NCBI GenBank assembly: GCA_017347465.1
Contig: AP021858.1
Coordinates: forward strand, 496,001-560,000
Length of the DNA stretch: 64,000 nucleotides
DNA from: Candidatus Nitrosymbiomonas proteolyticus
Lineage (GTDB): Bacteria; Armatimonadota; Fimbriimonadia; Fimbriimonadales; Fimbriimonadaceae
Direction: 5' to 3'
Positions 35,788 through 43,194 of the stretch are shown piece after piece; positions within the stretch are counted from its first letter, which is position 1; every line of letters starts with the position of its first letter. The notes under the pieces are model-generated. The model made no database searches and had not been told where the DNA came from. It worked only from the letters and a program-made list of their open reading frames with translations. The translations under genes and the position numbers were made by a program.

Positions 35788-36732
35788 ATGCGGGCTGTTG
35801 TGACCGGCGGGGCGGGGTTCTTGGGTTCTCACCTCACCGACCGGCTGGTCGAGCGCGGATGGGAAGTCACGGTCATCGACAACCTCATCACCGGCAGCGC
35901 CGAAAACTTGGCCGCGCACTTGGGTTCGGGCCGCGTCCGGTTCATCAAGCAGGACGTCACTGAGTACCTGTTCCTGGAAGGGTCGGTGGACGCGGTTTTC
36001 CACTTCGCCAGTCCTGCAAGCCCTGTCGACTTCGACCGCTTCCCGATCCAAGTTCTCAAGGCTGGCGCCCTCGGTACCCATAAGGCGCTCGGACTCGCCA
36101 AGCACAAGCGCGCGAGGTTCGTCTTGGCCAGCACGAGCGAGGTTTATGGCGACCCCGAGGTCTCGCCTCAACCCGAAACCTATTGGGGCAACGTGAATCC
36201 GATCGGACCGCGCGGCGTCTATGACGAAGCCAAGAGGTTCGCTGAAGCGATGACGATGGCCTACAATCGCATCCACGGCGTCGACACCCGGATCGCGCGG
36301 TTCTTCAACTCTTACGGACCGAGGATGCGCCTCGACGATGGGCGGGTCGTCCCGAACTTCGTGGCCCAAGGGCTTCGAAGCGAGCCGCTTACCGTGTTTG
36401 GCGACGGGTCGCACACGCGGTCCTTTTGCTATGTGGACGACACGATCGAAGGCGTCCTCAAGCTCTTTGAGTCTGATTTTGTCGAACCCATCAACATCGG
36501 GAGCGAGCATGAGCTTTCGGTGAGCGAATTCGCCGAGATGATCCTTAGACTCACCGGCTCGACGGCTGGCATCGTTCACACCGACGCCGTTCCTGACGAT
36601 CCCAAGCGAAGACGCCCCGACCTCACGCGGGCAAGAACGATCCTGAATTGGTCGCCTATGACTCCGGTCGAAGAGGGCCTACGGCTCACCATTGAGCACT
36701 TTCGGGATCGGCTGCGCGAAGGTTCAGAGTAG
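35788..36732 (+). CDS. UDP-glucuronate decarboxylase-like NAD-dependent sugar epimerase
   Basis: The 314-residue extended-SDR enzyme has the Rossmann motif '[21 protein letters not shown]', the catalytic Ser/Tyr-xxx-Lys ('[43 protein letters not shown]') and the '[21 protein letters not shown]' stretch. The combination '[14 protein letters not shown]' and '[11 protein letters not shown]' is typical of UDP-xylose synthase (UXS), which converts UDP-glucuronate to UDP-xylose for surface polysaccharides. A related UDP-sugar epimerase cannot be excluded. CACAAT ends 5 nt before the ATG. The 3' end overlaps the HAD gene by 9 bp. Confidence 0.85.
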   Translation: MRAVVTGGAGFLGSHLTDRLVERGWEVTVIDNLITGSAENLAAHLGSGRVRFIKQDVTEYLFLEGSVDAVFHFASPASPVDFDRFPIQVLKAGALGTHKALGLAKHKRARFVLASTSEVYGDPEVSPQPETYWGNVNPIGPRGVYDEAKRFAEAMTMAYNRIHGVDTRIARFFNSYGPRMRLDDGRVVPNFVAQGLRSEPLTVFGDGSHTRSFCYVDDTIEGVLKLFESDFVEPINIGSEHELSVSEFAEMILRLTGSTAGIVHTDAVPDDPKRRRPDLTRARTILNWSPMTPVEEGLRLTIEHFRDRLREGSE

Positions 36733-37347
36733 AGCGCCGCGGTGCGCGAGGGCCAGGCGCATCTGCTTGGCGGGATCGTCTTCGGGGTCGATCAGTACGG
36801 CGTCCCATCCCAAACGAATCGCGGCCTCGACGTTCGCGGGGCCATCTTCGAAGTACAGGATTTCGTCGGGGCTCGCTTGTACGCCTACTTCGAACGTCCT
36901 ATAGGCGCGTGGCTCCGGTTTGGACTGCCGGATTTCGTGCGAGGCGATCGGAAACTGGAGAGACCGGATCGCCGGAAACCGCTCGGTGTGATGCATGAGA
37001 TGCCAGTGGGGAGCGTTCGTGTTGCTCAGGCAACCCGTCACGATTTGGGAGGAGTGCAGGCTCTCCACGACTTCGAGAACGCCCCGAAACTCGGTGGCGA
37101 GGATGGCGTTATGAACCTCCAGCGCGTCGGCGGAATCGATCCCCCCGATGAACTCGGCTAAGCCCTCGAGATACTCGTTTTCGGCGATCTCGCCCGCTTG
37201 GAATCGGTCGAAGCCCTCGAACTCGGTCAGGTGAACGCTCGTGCGGAGTCTGGCGGCGTCGGCAAGTCCGGCAGCCTCGATGCACTCGAGCCAATCCTGC
37301 CGCACGGAAACGAGCACACCCCCGAGATCGAAGCAAACGACGCGCAC
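36724..37347 (-). CDS. HAD-superfamily hydrolase (subfamily IA phosphatase-like)
   Basis: The 207-residue protein shows HAD motif I ('[17 protein letters not shown]'), motif II ('[14 protein letters not shown]'), motif III (Lys in '[50 protein letters not shown]') and a helical cap between. The DxGGV motif I (Gly in place of the second Asp) groups it with epoxide-hydrolase N-terminal, YihX-type phosphatases. The substrate is unknown; small sugar phosphates are typical. Start GTG 37347 is supported by a TACAAT exactly 6 nt upstream. Confidence 0.88.
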   Translation of the reverse strand: MRVVCFDLGGVLVSVRQDWLECIEAAGLADAARLRTSVHLTEFEGFDRFQAGEIAENEYLEGLAEFIGGIDSADALEVHNAILATEFRGVLEVVESLHSSQIVTGCLSNTNAPHWHLMHHTERFPAIRSLQFPIASHEIRQSKPEPRAYRTFEVGVQASPDEILYFEDGPANVEAAIRLGWDAVLIDPEDDPAKQMRLALAHRGALL

Positions 37348-37353
37348 AACCCT

Positions 37354-37359
37354 ATTGTA
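37354..37359 (-). promoter_or_regulatory. TACAAT -10 element, leaderless HAD gene
   Basis: TACAAT on the minus strand, then AGGGTT, then GTG 37347. The expected transcription start falls on the G of the GTG. Confidence 0.55.
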
Positions 37360-37420
37360 GGCTACCGCCGGGTCCTGCGATAGGTGGGCTAAGGGTCAGG
37401 ACTCGGCGCGCGGATCGGGG

Positions 37421-38590
37421 CTACCTGTCGGGCGGTTCCGTCCCACGGCTCAGGATCGCGATGTAGTCGGAGTAGCTGAACAATCGGTTGCGTTTCTTCT
37501 CGGTCAGTTCCCGCACGATGCCAAGCCTCACAAGATGGCCGAGCGCATTGTTGACCGAAGCTGGGGTAAGACCAGTTTTTGCCACAAGCGAGTTCGAAGT
37601 AGCCACGGGCCGCTCCATGAGCGCTCGATGGACCTGTAGCGCAGAACGGGCCGCCCGGCCGAGGTCGCCGATCCGGGTTCGGTCTTGCTTCGATAGATCA
37701 TGAAGCTGCTGAGCGGTCTGAACGGCCTGATTCGAGGTGAACGTCACCGCCTCGGCGAAGAAGTCGAGCCACGACTCCCAATCGCCCGTGAGCCGGAGGC
37801 TGTTCAGAAGTTCGAAATATCTCTGGCGATGAGTCTTGAAGTAGAGGCTAAGGTAGAGCATCGGTTCCCTGAGCGCCCCCTGCTCGCACAGCAAGAGGGT
37901 GATCAAGAGCCTTCCAAGCCTGCCGTTCCCGTCAAGAAACGGATGAATGGTCTCGAATTGCACGTGAGCCAGCGCCGCCTTGAGCAGCGGAGGGGTGGGT
38001 TCTGGGACGTCGTGGAGAAACAACTCAAGCTGATTCATGCATTCCTGCACTTCATCTGCCGGTGGGGGAACGAATGACGCATTGCCAGGTCGAGTACCCC
38101 CGATCCAGTTCTGGCTGCGCCTGAACTCCCCCGGAGTCTGGACGCTGCCCCTTCCCTTCGCAAGGAGCACCCCATGCACCTCCCGAATCAACCTCAGAGA
38201 GAGAGGAAGCCCTTCGTCGAGCAGCCGCAATCCATGATGGAGCGCCGAAACGTAGCGGCTCACCTCGCTCACGTCATCCAAAGGCACCCCAGGTTCCTGA
38301 TCCAGCTCAAACAGCAACAAGTCCGAAATCGACGACTGGGTCCCCTCGATCATGGAGGACAGCACGGCTTCCTTTCGGACGTACATGTAGAGAAACAGCG
38401 AGGTGTCGGGAAGCAGGGTTGAAACGCTATCCAGTCGGCCAAGGGCCAGCAGCGCCTGGTCGAACTTGCTCCGTAGTGAAGGGGTCCAGTCGATCGGCGG
38501 GTCGGGCGGCAGCGGCGCGGGCACGAAGGCCCGAGCAACTTCTCCCACCTTCGAAAGCACCACGTATCTGCCCTGAAGTCCTCGCTTCAT
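37421..38590 (-). CDS. Fic-domain adenylyltransferase (AMPylase) with C-terminal winged helix
   Basis: The 389-residue protein carries the complete Fic catalytic motif 'HPFLDGNGRLGR' (H216 to R227, matching HPFx[D/E]GNGRxxR) and an N-terminal inhibitory helix 'SSMIEGTQSS' (S78-E82-G83, the (S/T)xxxE(G/N) motif of class II Fic proteins), so it should be active but self-restrained. A flap region 'GGTRPGNASFVPPPADEV' precedes the motif. The C-terminal 90 residues form a winged helix ('SNSLVAKTGLTPASVNNALGHLVRLGIV'), suggesting DNA binding and autoregulation. Three copies of CTAAAATA lie immediately upstream of the ATG. Fic enzymes transfer AMP to Ser, Thr or Tyr of target proteins; the target is unknown. 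Confidence 0.92.
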   Translation of the reverse strand: MKRGLQGRYVVLSKVGEVARAFVPAPLPPDPPIDWTPSLRSKFDQALLALGRLDSVSTLLPDTSLFLYMYVRKEAVLSSMIEGTQSSISDLLLFELDQEPGVPLDDVSEVSRYVSALHHGLRLLDEGLPLSLRLIREVHGVLLAKGRGSVQTPGEFRRSQNWIGGTRPGNASFVPPPADEVQECMNQLELFLHDVPEPTPPLLKAALAHVQFETIHPFLDGNGRLGRLLITLLLCEQGALREPMLYLSLYFKTHRQRYFELLNSLRLTGDWESWLDFFAEAVTFTSNQAVQTAQQLHDLSKQDRTRIGDLGRAARSALQVHRALMERPVATSNSLVAKTGLTPASVNNALGHLVRLGIVRELTEKKRNRLFSYSDYIAILSRGTEPPDR

Positions 38591-38591
38591 C

Positions 38592-38640
38592 CTAAAATAC
38601 CGATGTTCGTTATTTTAGCTTAGGGCCATATCCTAAAATA
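38592..38640 (-). promoter_or_regulatory. three-copy AT-rich operator/promoter of the Fic gene
   Basis: CTAAAATA occurs at 38592-38599 and 38633-38640 and as its exact reverse complement TATTTTAG at 38611-38618. The first two form a palindrome with an 11-nt spacer that touches the Fic start codon. The block is strikingly AT-rich against its surroundings and includes TAAAAT, a plausible -10. A winged-helix factor bound here would block the fic promoter; the Fic protein's own C-terminal domain is the obvious candidate (inference). Confidence 0.65.
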
Positions 38641-38733
38641 AAGACTCGACAGAGACCCAGAGGATGGAGCCGACGAACCATCGGTCCAAGAAGGGCGCTG
38701 AGGTAAGGCGCGGGGATTTCCGGAAGATCGCCA

Positions 38734-38749
38734 CGGGACGGCGGTCCCG
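38734..38749 (-). other. hairpin 3' of tmRNA, possible terminator
   Basis: CGGGAC-GGCG-GTCCCG (6-bp stem, 4-nt loop) lies 12 nt beyond the mature tmRNA 3' end. It lacks a T-tract, so termination or 3' processing is only possible, not shown. The remaining sequence between it and the Fic operator (38641-38733) contains nothing I can identify. Confidence 0.3.
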
Positions 38750-38760
38750 GACCAGAAGAC

Positions 38761-39117
38761 TGGTGGAGGCGGCGGGAATTGAACCCGCTTCCAAAACTGT
38801 CGTACCTACGGTTCCCACGAGCGTCTCCCCTACTTAGGTTTTCGTCGCGGAGCCCTCCAAGGGGCGGGCTGCCCCGCGCTTAGCTCGATTGTTTTAGCCT
38901 ACGCGCGCTCCGAGCCGAAGCTCACGCAAGCGATCCGGATTTGGCTACGCCTGAAGGTTGCCTACCGGCTCGGCGGACCCCAGACGCGCGGCAGCTATTA
39001 GGCCGCGTAAGCGAAGTTGTTGTTCGCAGTTGCTTTGTTTGCCGCTTTTTACGAGGCCAGCGGCGCCTCGGCTCGCAACCGAAGATCGAACCAGCTCTGT
39101 CGAACCCGTTCGCCCCC
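38761..39117 (-). ncRNA. ssrA: transfer-messenger RNA (tmRNA)
   Basis: The 357-nt gene is on the minus strand. The 5' end GGGGGCG (39117-39111) pairs with the 3' CGCCTCC (one G-U), followed by ACCA encoded at 38764-38761. The T-arm has the GGTTCAATTCC loop. In the middle, after the conserved CTCGTAAAAAGC block, lies the tag reading frame, whose stop TAA is at 39000-38998. If translation resumes at GCG (39027-39025) the degradation tag is ANNNFAYAA, with the conserved A-A end read by ClpXP-type proteases; an earlier GCA at 39042 is an in-frame alternative. tmRNA rescues stalled ribosomes together with SmpB. The encoded CCA and single-piece form are clear; pseudoknots were not folded. Confidence 0.95.
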
Positions 39118-39225
39118 AAAGTTGTCTCAGTCAGTATGACGCGTTTCCTCAGGTTCCGGTTCCTCTGCTGGGACCTTTCCACTAGAAGGACAACAGGCGC
39201 CGGAGCTCGAACAACCCACTTGGAG

Positions 39226-40209
39226 ATGGACGACGGACTCGATCGTCTGATACGGGACCACCGCGAGCGTGGGAAGGAATCCCTTTTTGTTGGAGAGGAA
39301 CGTCGAGAGTACGTTCACCCTGTGGCTCCGCCTGCAACCTTCCTCCAAGCGCTGGAGCGGTCCTTTACAGGCGCAAAGAAGGCAGCGGAGGATGCGAAGA
39401 GGTTTTGGAATCAGCCTATTCGAGATGTTCTTCGTCGCACCACGGGTCTGAGGCTGGTGGTCGGCGACTGGAACGCTCAAGTTCCTGTCAGGGTAGTGGA
39501 TAACGTCATGCCCGAATTCCTCTGGGTCATTGGAGCGCTCAATGATGAGGCCGGGTGGGACGTAATCTTCGCGATGGACGCCCTTCTCGACGCCGCAAAG
39601 GGGCTCAAGCGGCTCGCAAGCCTTGCTCGAAAACACCCCGGCTTAGGCTTTACGGTGGGAGAGTGTGAAGCCGAAAGCGAGAGAATTCACAGCCTCCTCA
39701 GGGCCAGCGGCGCTTCGGCGCTCTTGCAGCGGTTCCGGAGCGTGCCCAGGGACATTCTCGGGTGCTATTGGTACGACCCGTTAGACCCGAGAATCGACCT
39801 GTATTGGATGGCGATCGCCACCCTTGCGAAGGTCCTGAACGTTTCGGTCGAGTCGCTCACCGTCGTCGTGCTGGCTCATGAACTGGCTCACGCCTACTCT
39901 CAACTGGGTCGAGACATCGATAAGTGGGATTGGCCGGTGTTCTTCTTCCATAAGACATCGAAAGATGTGGTGGAAGGCATCGCCCAGTTCTACACAGAGC
40001 TTGTCGTCCACGACCTTGCCCCCCGATATCCCGATGCCAGACGCGCCTACCAGAGACTCTTGAAGCTCCAATCGGGGCCTTACCTCGCTCACCTTGATTG
40101 GAAACCGAACGACACCCATCGAGGGGAGATCATTCGCTCGGCGATGATGGAGTTTCGTCGATCGGGCGAGCTCACGCACGAGGAGTTCCTGAGACGCCTG
40201 GATCGGTAG
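39226..40209 (+). CDS. HExxH metallopeptidase-like protein
   Basis: The predicted 327-residue protein contains a zincin motif 'VVLAHELAHAYSQLGRD' (H218, E219, H222), with a candidate third zinc ligand E250 in 'VVEGIAQFYTELV', 28 residues later, a gluzincin-like spacing. The N-terminal 200 residues are mixed helical with no recognised domain. There is no signal peptide, so it is probably cytoplasmic. ATG 39226 is chosen because the open frame further upstream runs into the tmRNA gene and its promoter and is arginine-rich nonsense; there is no convincing Shine-Dalgarno. It lies between tmRNA and the convergent MFS-HEAT gene. Substrate unknown. Confidence 0.65.
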   Translation: MDDGLDRLIRDHRERGKESLFVGEERREYVHPVAPPATFLQALERSFTGAKKAAEDAKRFWNQPIRDVLRRTTGLRLVVGDWNAQVPVRVVDNVMPEFLWVIGALNDEAGWDVIFAMDALLDAAKGLKRLASLARKHPGLGFTVGECEAESERIHSLLRASGASALLQRFRSVPRDILGCYWYDPLDPRIDLYWMAIATLAKVLNVSVESLTVVVLAHELAHAYSQLGRDIDKWDWPVFFFHKTSKDVVEGIAQFYTELVVHDLAPRYPDARRAYQRLLKLQSGPYLAHLDWKPNDTHRGEIIRSAMMEFRRSGELTHEEFLRRLDR

Positions 40210-40226
40210 GCTGGGTACAAGCTGGA

Positions 40227-42545
40227 TTACCGAGCCTCGACGGCAAGGGGATAGGCCACCAAGAACGACTCTTCAACTTCGTAGTCCAAGAGCGGCTTGA
40301 GAACCTTGCATTGGGGTCGGCGCAGCAGGAGCCGAAGGGCGCCCTTTTCATCGCCAGAAGAGAAGTGGTCGAGGGCGGCCCGCACGGAGGGATCGCGCCT
40401 TCCCCCCGACGAAGCCATCGAAAGCAGCGCCGCATCCCGCTCGAACCCCTCCGTCATGAAGAGGCGATAGGCTGTCGATTCGACGCCGACGATCCGGGCG
40501 ACTCCGAGCAAGCAGCGGCGGCGCGTGATGACCGAGCGGCACTGCGCCGCAATGCCGAGGATACGGGGAATGTCGCCTTCATCTCCCACCGCTCCGAGCG
40601 CATACGCCATCTCGCTTTCGGCCTCGTCGCCGTGTCTGCCAAGGGTCTCGCGGAGGACACTTGCGAGTTCCCGGAAGCCGATTTCAGCTACAGCCTCCGC
40701 AGCAGCGATTCGCAGGCTGGGGTAGGGGTCCCTGAGAGCCTCGGCCACGACATCGATGGCTGCCGTTGAGCCCAAAACACGAAGCGCCTGGAGCGAACTC
40801 CTTCGAAGATCGGCATCGTTGGGATCGGACGCGGCAGAGATGAGCGGCTGCTCGGCCTCCTTACATCCCAACTTGCCTAAGGCCTTCGCTGCCGCTCGCC
40901 GAAGGTTCGATCGGGGGTTTTGAAGGTGCAAGACCAGCGATTCGAGAGCCCTAGGATCGCCAATCTGCCCGAGCGCTTCGATGGTCTCTTCCTCGACCAG
41001 GTCTTGGTGCTCCGTCAGTTGGTGGACGAGTTCGACGACCGCTCGCTCCGTACCCATGGTCGCAAGCGCGAGGGCCGCCTCTCGCCGAACGGAAGGCGAG
41101 GGGTCATGGAGCGACTTCGCAATCTCATCGACGGCGAGCGTGAACCGGCTCTTGGCGGCCGACCGAATCGCGTCGCCGCGGCGGGACGGGTCCGTCGAGC
41201 GCGCAAGCCTCTTGACCGCTCGGAATCCGGCGGGATTGACCTGTTTCAGTTGCCGAAACGCCTCACGAAGCCTGAGCGACCCCGCCTCGCGCACCGGAAG
41301 CAAGAAGAAGACCGAGGTAAACCGAAGCCCCATCGTGACGGAAAACACGACCTTGTAGGCGTCGGGAGCGGCGAGAACGCCCCGAAGGATCTCCATCGTC
41401 GCCGCGCCGGCAAGGGGGGCCAAGCCGCCCACAATCGCCTGCAATGCTAGGCCGACGCCGATGTACGTCGCGCGGTCCTCCGTCTTGGCGGTTGCGAATA
41501 GAAGATTAAGCTGGCAGAGCGCGACACCGCCCCAAACGGCCCCGCTGAACACATGGCCGGAAATGAGAATCGCCGCGTTGGCGACATCTCGACCCGGAAA
41601 GCAGAACAGCCACATCAAAGGGGAGAACGCAAGGCCGATCGAAAGCAGGGCAAGGACGGGGCGGTTGCCATAGCGGTCGGCGAGATAACCCCAGAATGGC
41701 GTCAGCGCGATGCTGCCCAGCGCGTGGGTCGCCGCAGCGAACTGGATCACCGTGAAGGGCATTTTGAGGCTCTCCAAAGCAAAAGCAGAGAAGAGGTTGC
41801 CCGGAAACACCTGCCCAATCACGAATACTGCGAGGAACCCCAAGACGGGTCGGAAGCCGTGGTCCTTCAGCGGCCCGACGAACGACACGATCGCCCTCTT
41901 GAGCGGCATCCGGATCGGCCTTTCGCGCGTCAGGTCGCGCATGAAGAGAAACATAGTGAAGCTGGCGACCGCGCACACCCACCCCACGCCAAACACCACC
42001 GAGTACCCCAATGCCTCGTTTCCCGACCTTTCGAACGCATCGAGCACGAGCCCCATCAGGGTCCCGGCGAGGGCGCCGACCGCGGTCGCGATCATTTGGC
42101 GTCGTCCGAAGTACCAGCCTCGGGAAGAAGGAGGGACCAGTTCGGCGAGCCAGTCGTTGTAGATCGGGTTCACCAACAGGACGGCCGCTCCCGCCAACGA
42201 CACGCAGACGGCGAGGAACGTCAGACGCCAGGTGTCGGGCAAAGGCAGCAGCGGCAGCGCGACGAGCGGCAGATACAGCAAACGCCAAATGAGCGCGCCC
42301 GGAAGCACGAACCGTTTGTACGACTCGACGCCGCGACCCCAGATCGCGCCGGGAATCTGGAGAACGCCCAACATGCTGGGGAGCGCCACCAGCAAGTTCA
42401 CCCACGCATCGGAACCCCCCAAGTACCGAACGAAACCCACCAGAAACGCTCCTGTGACGAGGGTGGCGAACGCGGTGGCAAACGCTGCGTCGAGAGTGGC
42501 AAAACGCAGCGTTCGGAGCGTTTGAAGGCGATTCGGGGGTTCCAT
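40227..42545 (-). CDS. MFS transporter fused to a C-terminal HEAT-repeat domain
   Basis: The 772-residue protein from ATG 42545 has two clear halves. Residues about 1-420 form a 12-helix major facilitator core with the MFS loop motif 'GYLADRYGNRPVLALL' and 'FFLLPVREAG' at its end. Residues about 450-700 are six or so HEAT/PBS-lyase-like repeats ('DPSPSVRREAALALATMG', 'QIGDPRALESLVLHLQNPRSNLRRAAAKALGKLG', 'DPYPSLRIAAAEAVAEIG', 'AYALGAVGDEGDIPRIL'). The HEAT part would be cytoplasmic and may regulate or tether the transporter. Substrate unknown. The downstream gene is convergent, so it is probably monocistronic. Confidence 0.88.
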   Translation of the reverse strand: MEPPNRLQTLRTLRFATLDAAFATAFATLVTGAFLVGFVRYLGGSDAWVNLLVALPSMLGVLQIPGAIWGRGVESYKRFVLPGALIWRLLYLPLVALPLLPLPDTWRLTFLAVCVSLAGAAVLLVNPIYNDWLAELVPPSSRGWYFGRRQMIATAVGALAGTLMGLVLDAFERSGNEALGYSVVFGVGWVCAVASFTMFLFMRDLTRERPIRMPLKRAIVSFVGPLKDHGFRPVLGFLAVFVIGQVFPGNLFSAFALESLKMPFTVIQFAAATHALGSIALTPFWGYLADRYGNRPVLALLSIGLAFSPLMWLFCFPGRDVANAAILISGHVFSGAVWGGVALCQLNLLFATAKTEDRATYIGVGLALQAIVGGLAPLAGAATMEILRGVLAAPDAYKVVFSVTMGLRFTSVFFLLPVREAGSLRLREAFRQLKQVNPAGFRAVKRLARSTDPSRRGDAIRSAAKSRFTLAVDEIAKSLHDPSPSVRREAALALATMGTERAVVELVHQLTEHQDLVEEETIEALGQIGDPRALESLVLHLQNPRSNLRRAAAKALGKLGCKEAEQPLISAASDPNDADLRRSSLQALRVLGSTAAIDVVAEALRDPYPSLRIAAAEAVAEIGFRELASVLRETLGRHGDEAESEMAYALGAVGDEGDIPRILGIAAQCRSVITRRRCLLGVARIVGVESTAYRLFMTEGFERDAALLSMASSGGRRDPSVRAALDHFSSGDEKGALRLLLRRPQCKVLKPLLDYEVEESFLVAYPLAVEAR

Positions 42546-42566
42546 TCGATCCCTTTCGAATCCCCA

Positions 42567-42595
42567 AAAAAGAGGGCGCCTCGCCGACCCCCTCG
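42567..42595 (-). terminator. intrinsic terminator after the Doc-like gene
   Basis: Reading the minus strand, GAGGG (42595-42591) and CCCTC (42577-42573) enclose a GC-rich loop and are followed directly by TTTTTT (42572-42567). It is correctly placed 49 nt after the Doc-like stop codon. Confidence 0.6.
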
Positions 42596-42644
42596 TCGAG
42601 GTGAGACGCAAACTTTTGGGATTCGAATTCGTGTTGGCGGGAGC

Positions 42645-43109
42645 TTACGCGGTCAGCGCGTTGGAGGACTCCACGAGGGCTCGCGTCGTTTCGGCGTACC
42701 GGTTCATAACGCCGCGCGCAACCTGCACGATCTCGCCCTCATGCTTCGATTCGAACTCATGGGTCGCGTTTCGAATGGACTCTTCCGCCGACGATGCGCT
42801 CGCAACGGCCTTGCGATACCAGGAAACGCCCCCTTCGTCCTCGATTTCGAGGAACATCCCATTCACGGCGAGGAACGTTACGGTAGCGACGAAGCCGGTC
42901 GCTTCATTGCCCCGTTGAAACGGGTGCTTACGGTCGAAAGCGAACAGAAGTTGCCCGGCTTGCTTCAAGATGTCGTTGTTCGAGCCGTAGGAGTACTGAG
43001 CATGAGTCGCGGCCTCTAGCGCCAACGCGTCGAACGACAGCGGCGTGCGCGTGACCTGGAGGTTGAGCCAGATCATGTCTTGAACCGTAAGATATCGAGG
43101 GCCGCACAT
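42645..43109 (-). CDS. Doc/Fic-fold protein with degenerate active-site motif
   Basis: The 154-residue protein has the size and opening of Doc-family proteins ('RYLTVQDMIWLNLQVT', then 'LEAATHAQYSYG'). At the position of the Fic motif it reads 'KHPFQRGNEATGFVA' (H62 to T71): the His and Phe are kept, but the Asp/Glu is Arg, and the second Gly and the Arg of GNGR are replaced (GNEA). Doc itself uses HxFxxANKR to phosphorylate EF-Tu; this variant has neither pattern. No antitoxin (Phd-like) gene is adjacent. It may be an inactive or differently reactive Fic-fold protein. The start ATG 43109 is convincing. Confidence 0.75.
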   Translation of the reverse strand: MCGPRYLTVQDMIWLNLQVTRTPLSFDALALEAATHAQYSYGSNNDILKQAGQLLFAFDRKHPFQRGNEATGFVATVTFLAVNGMFLEIEDEGGVSWYRKAVASASSAEESIRNATHEFESKHEGEIVQVARGVMNRYAETTRALVESSNALTA

Positions 43110-43194
43110 TGCGTGAGATTATCCCTTATTGGAGGCGTTTTCGGCTTGGGTTCTTGGGACGAAAGAGCCGGGAGAACGCGCGCGGAGTTCAACT

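Noticed and set aside
38641-38780. Phage or island attachment site at the tmRNA 3' end
   Set aside because: No integrase gene and no second copy of the tmRNA 3' end was found by reading the window; insertion cannot be supported.
38633-38818. Short minus-strand frame over the tmRNA 3' end
   Set aside because: It consists of structural-RNA sequence and spacer; there is no start signal.
38941-39225. Upstream extension of the HExxH gene
   Set aside because: It overlaps the tmRNA gene and its promoter, and the translation looks non-coding.
41553-43019. 488-codon open frame on the + strand opposite the MFS-HEAT and Doc-like genes
   Set aside because: The translation is rich in Arg, Asp, Gln and His with no domains; it mirrors two well-supported minus-strand genes.
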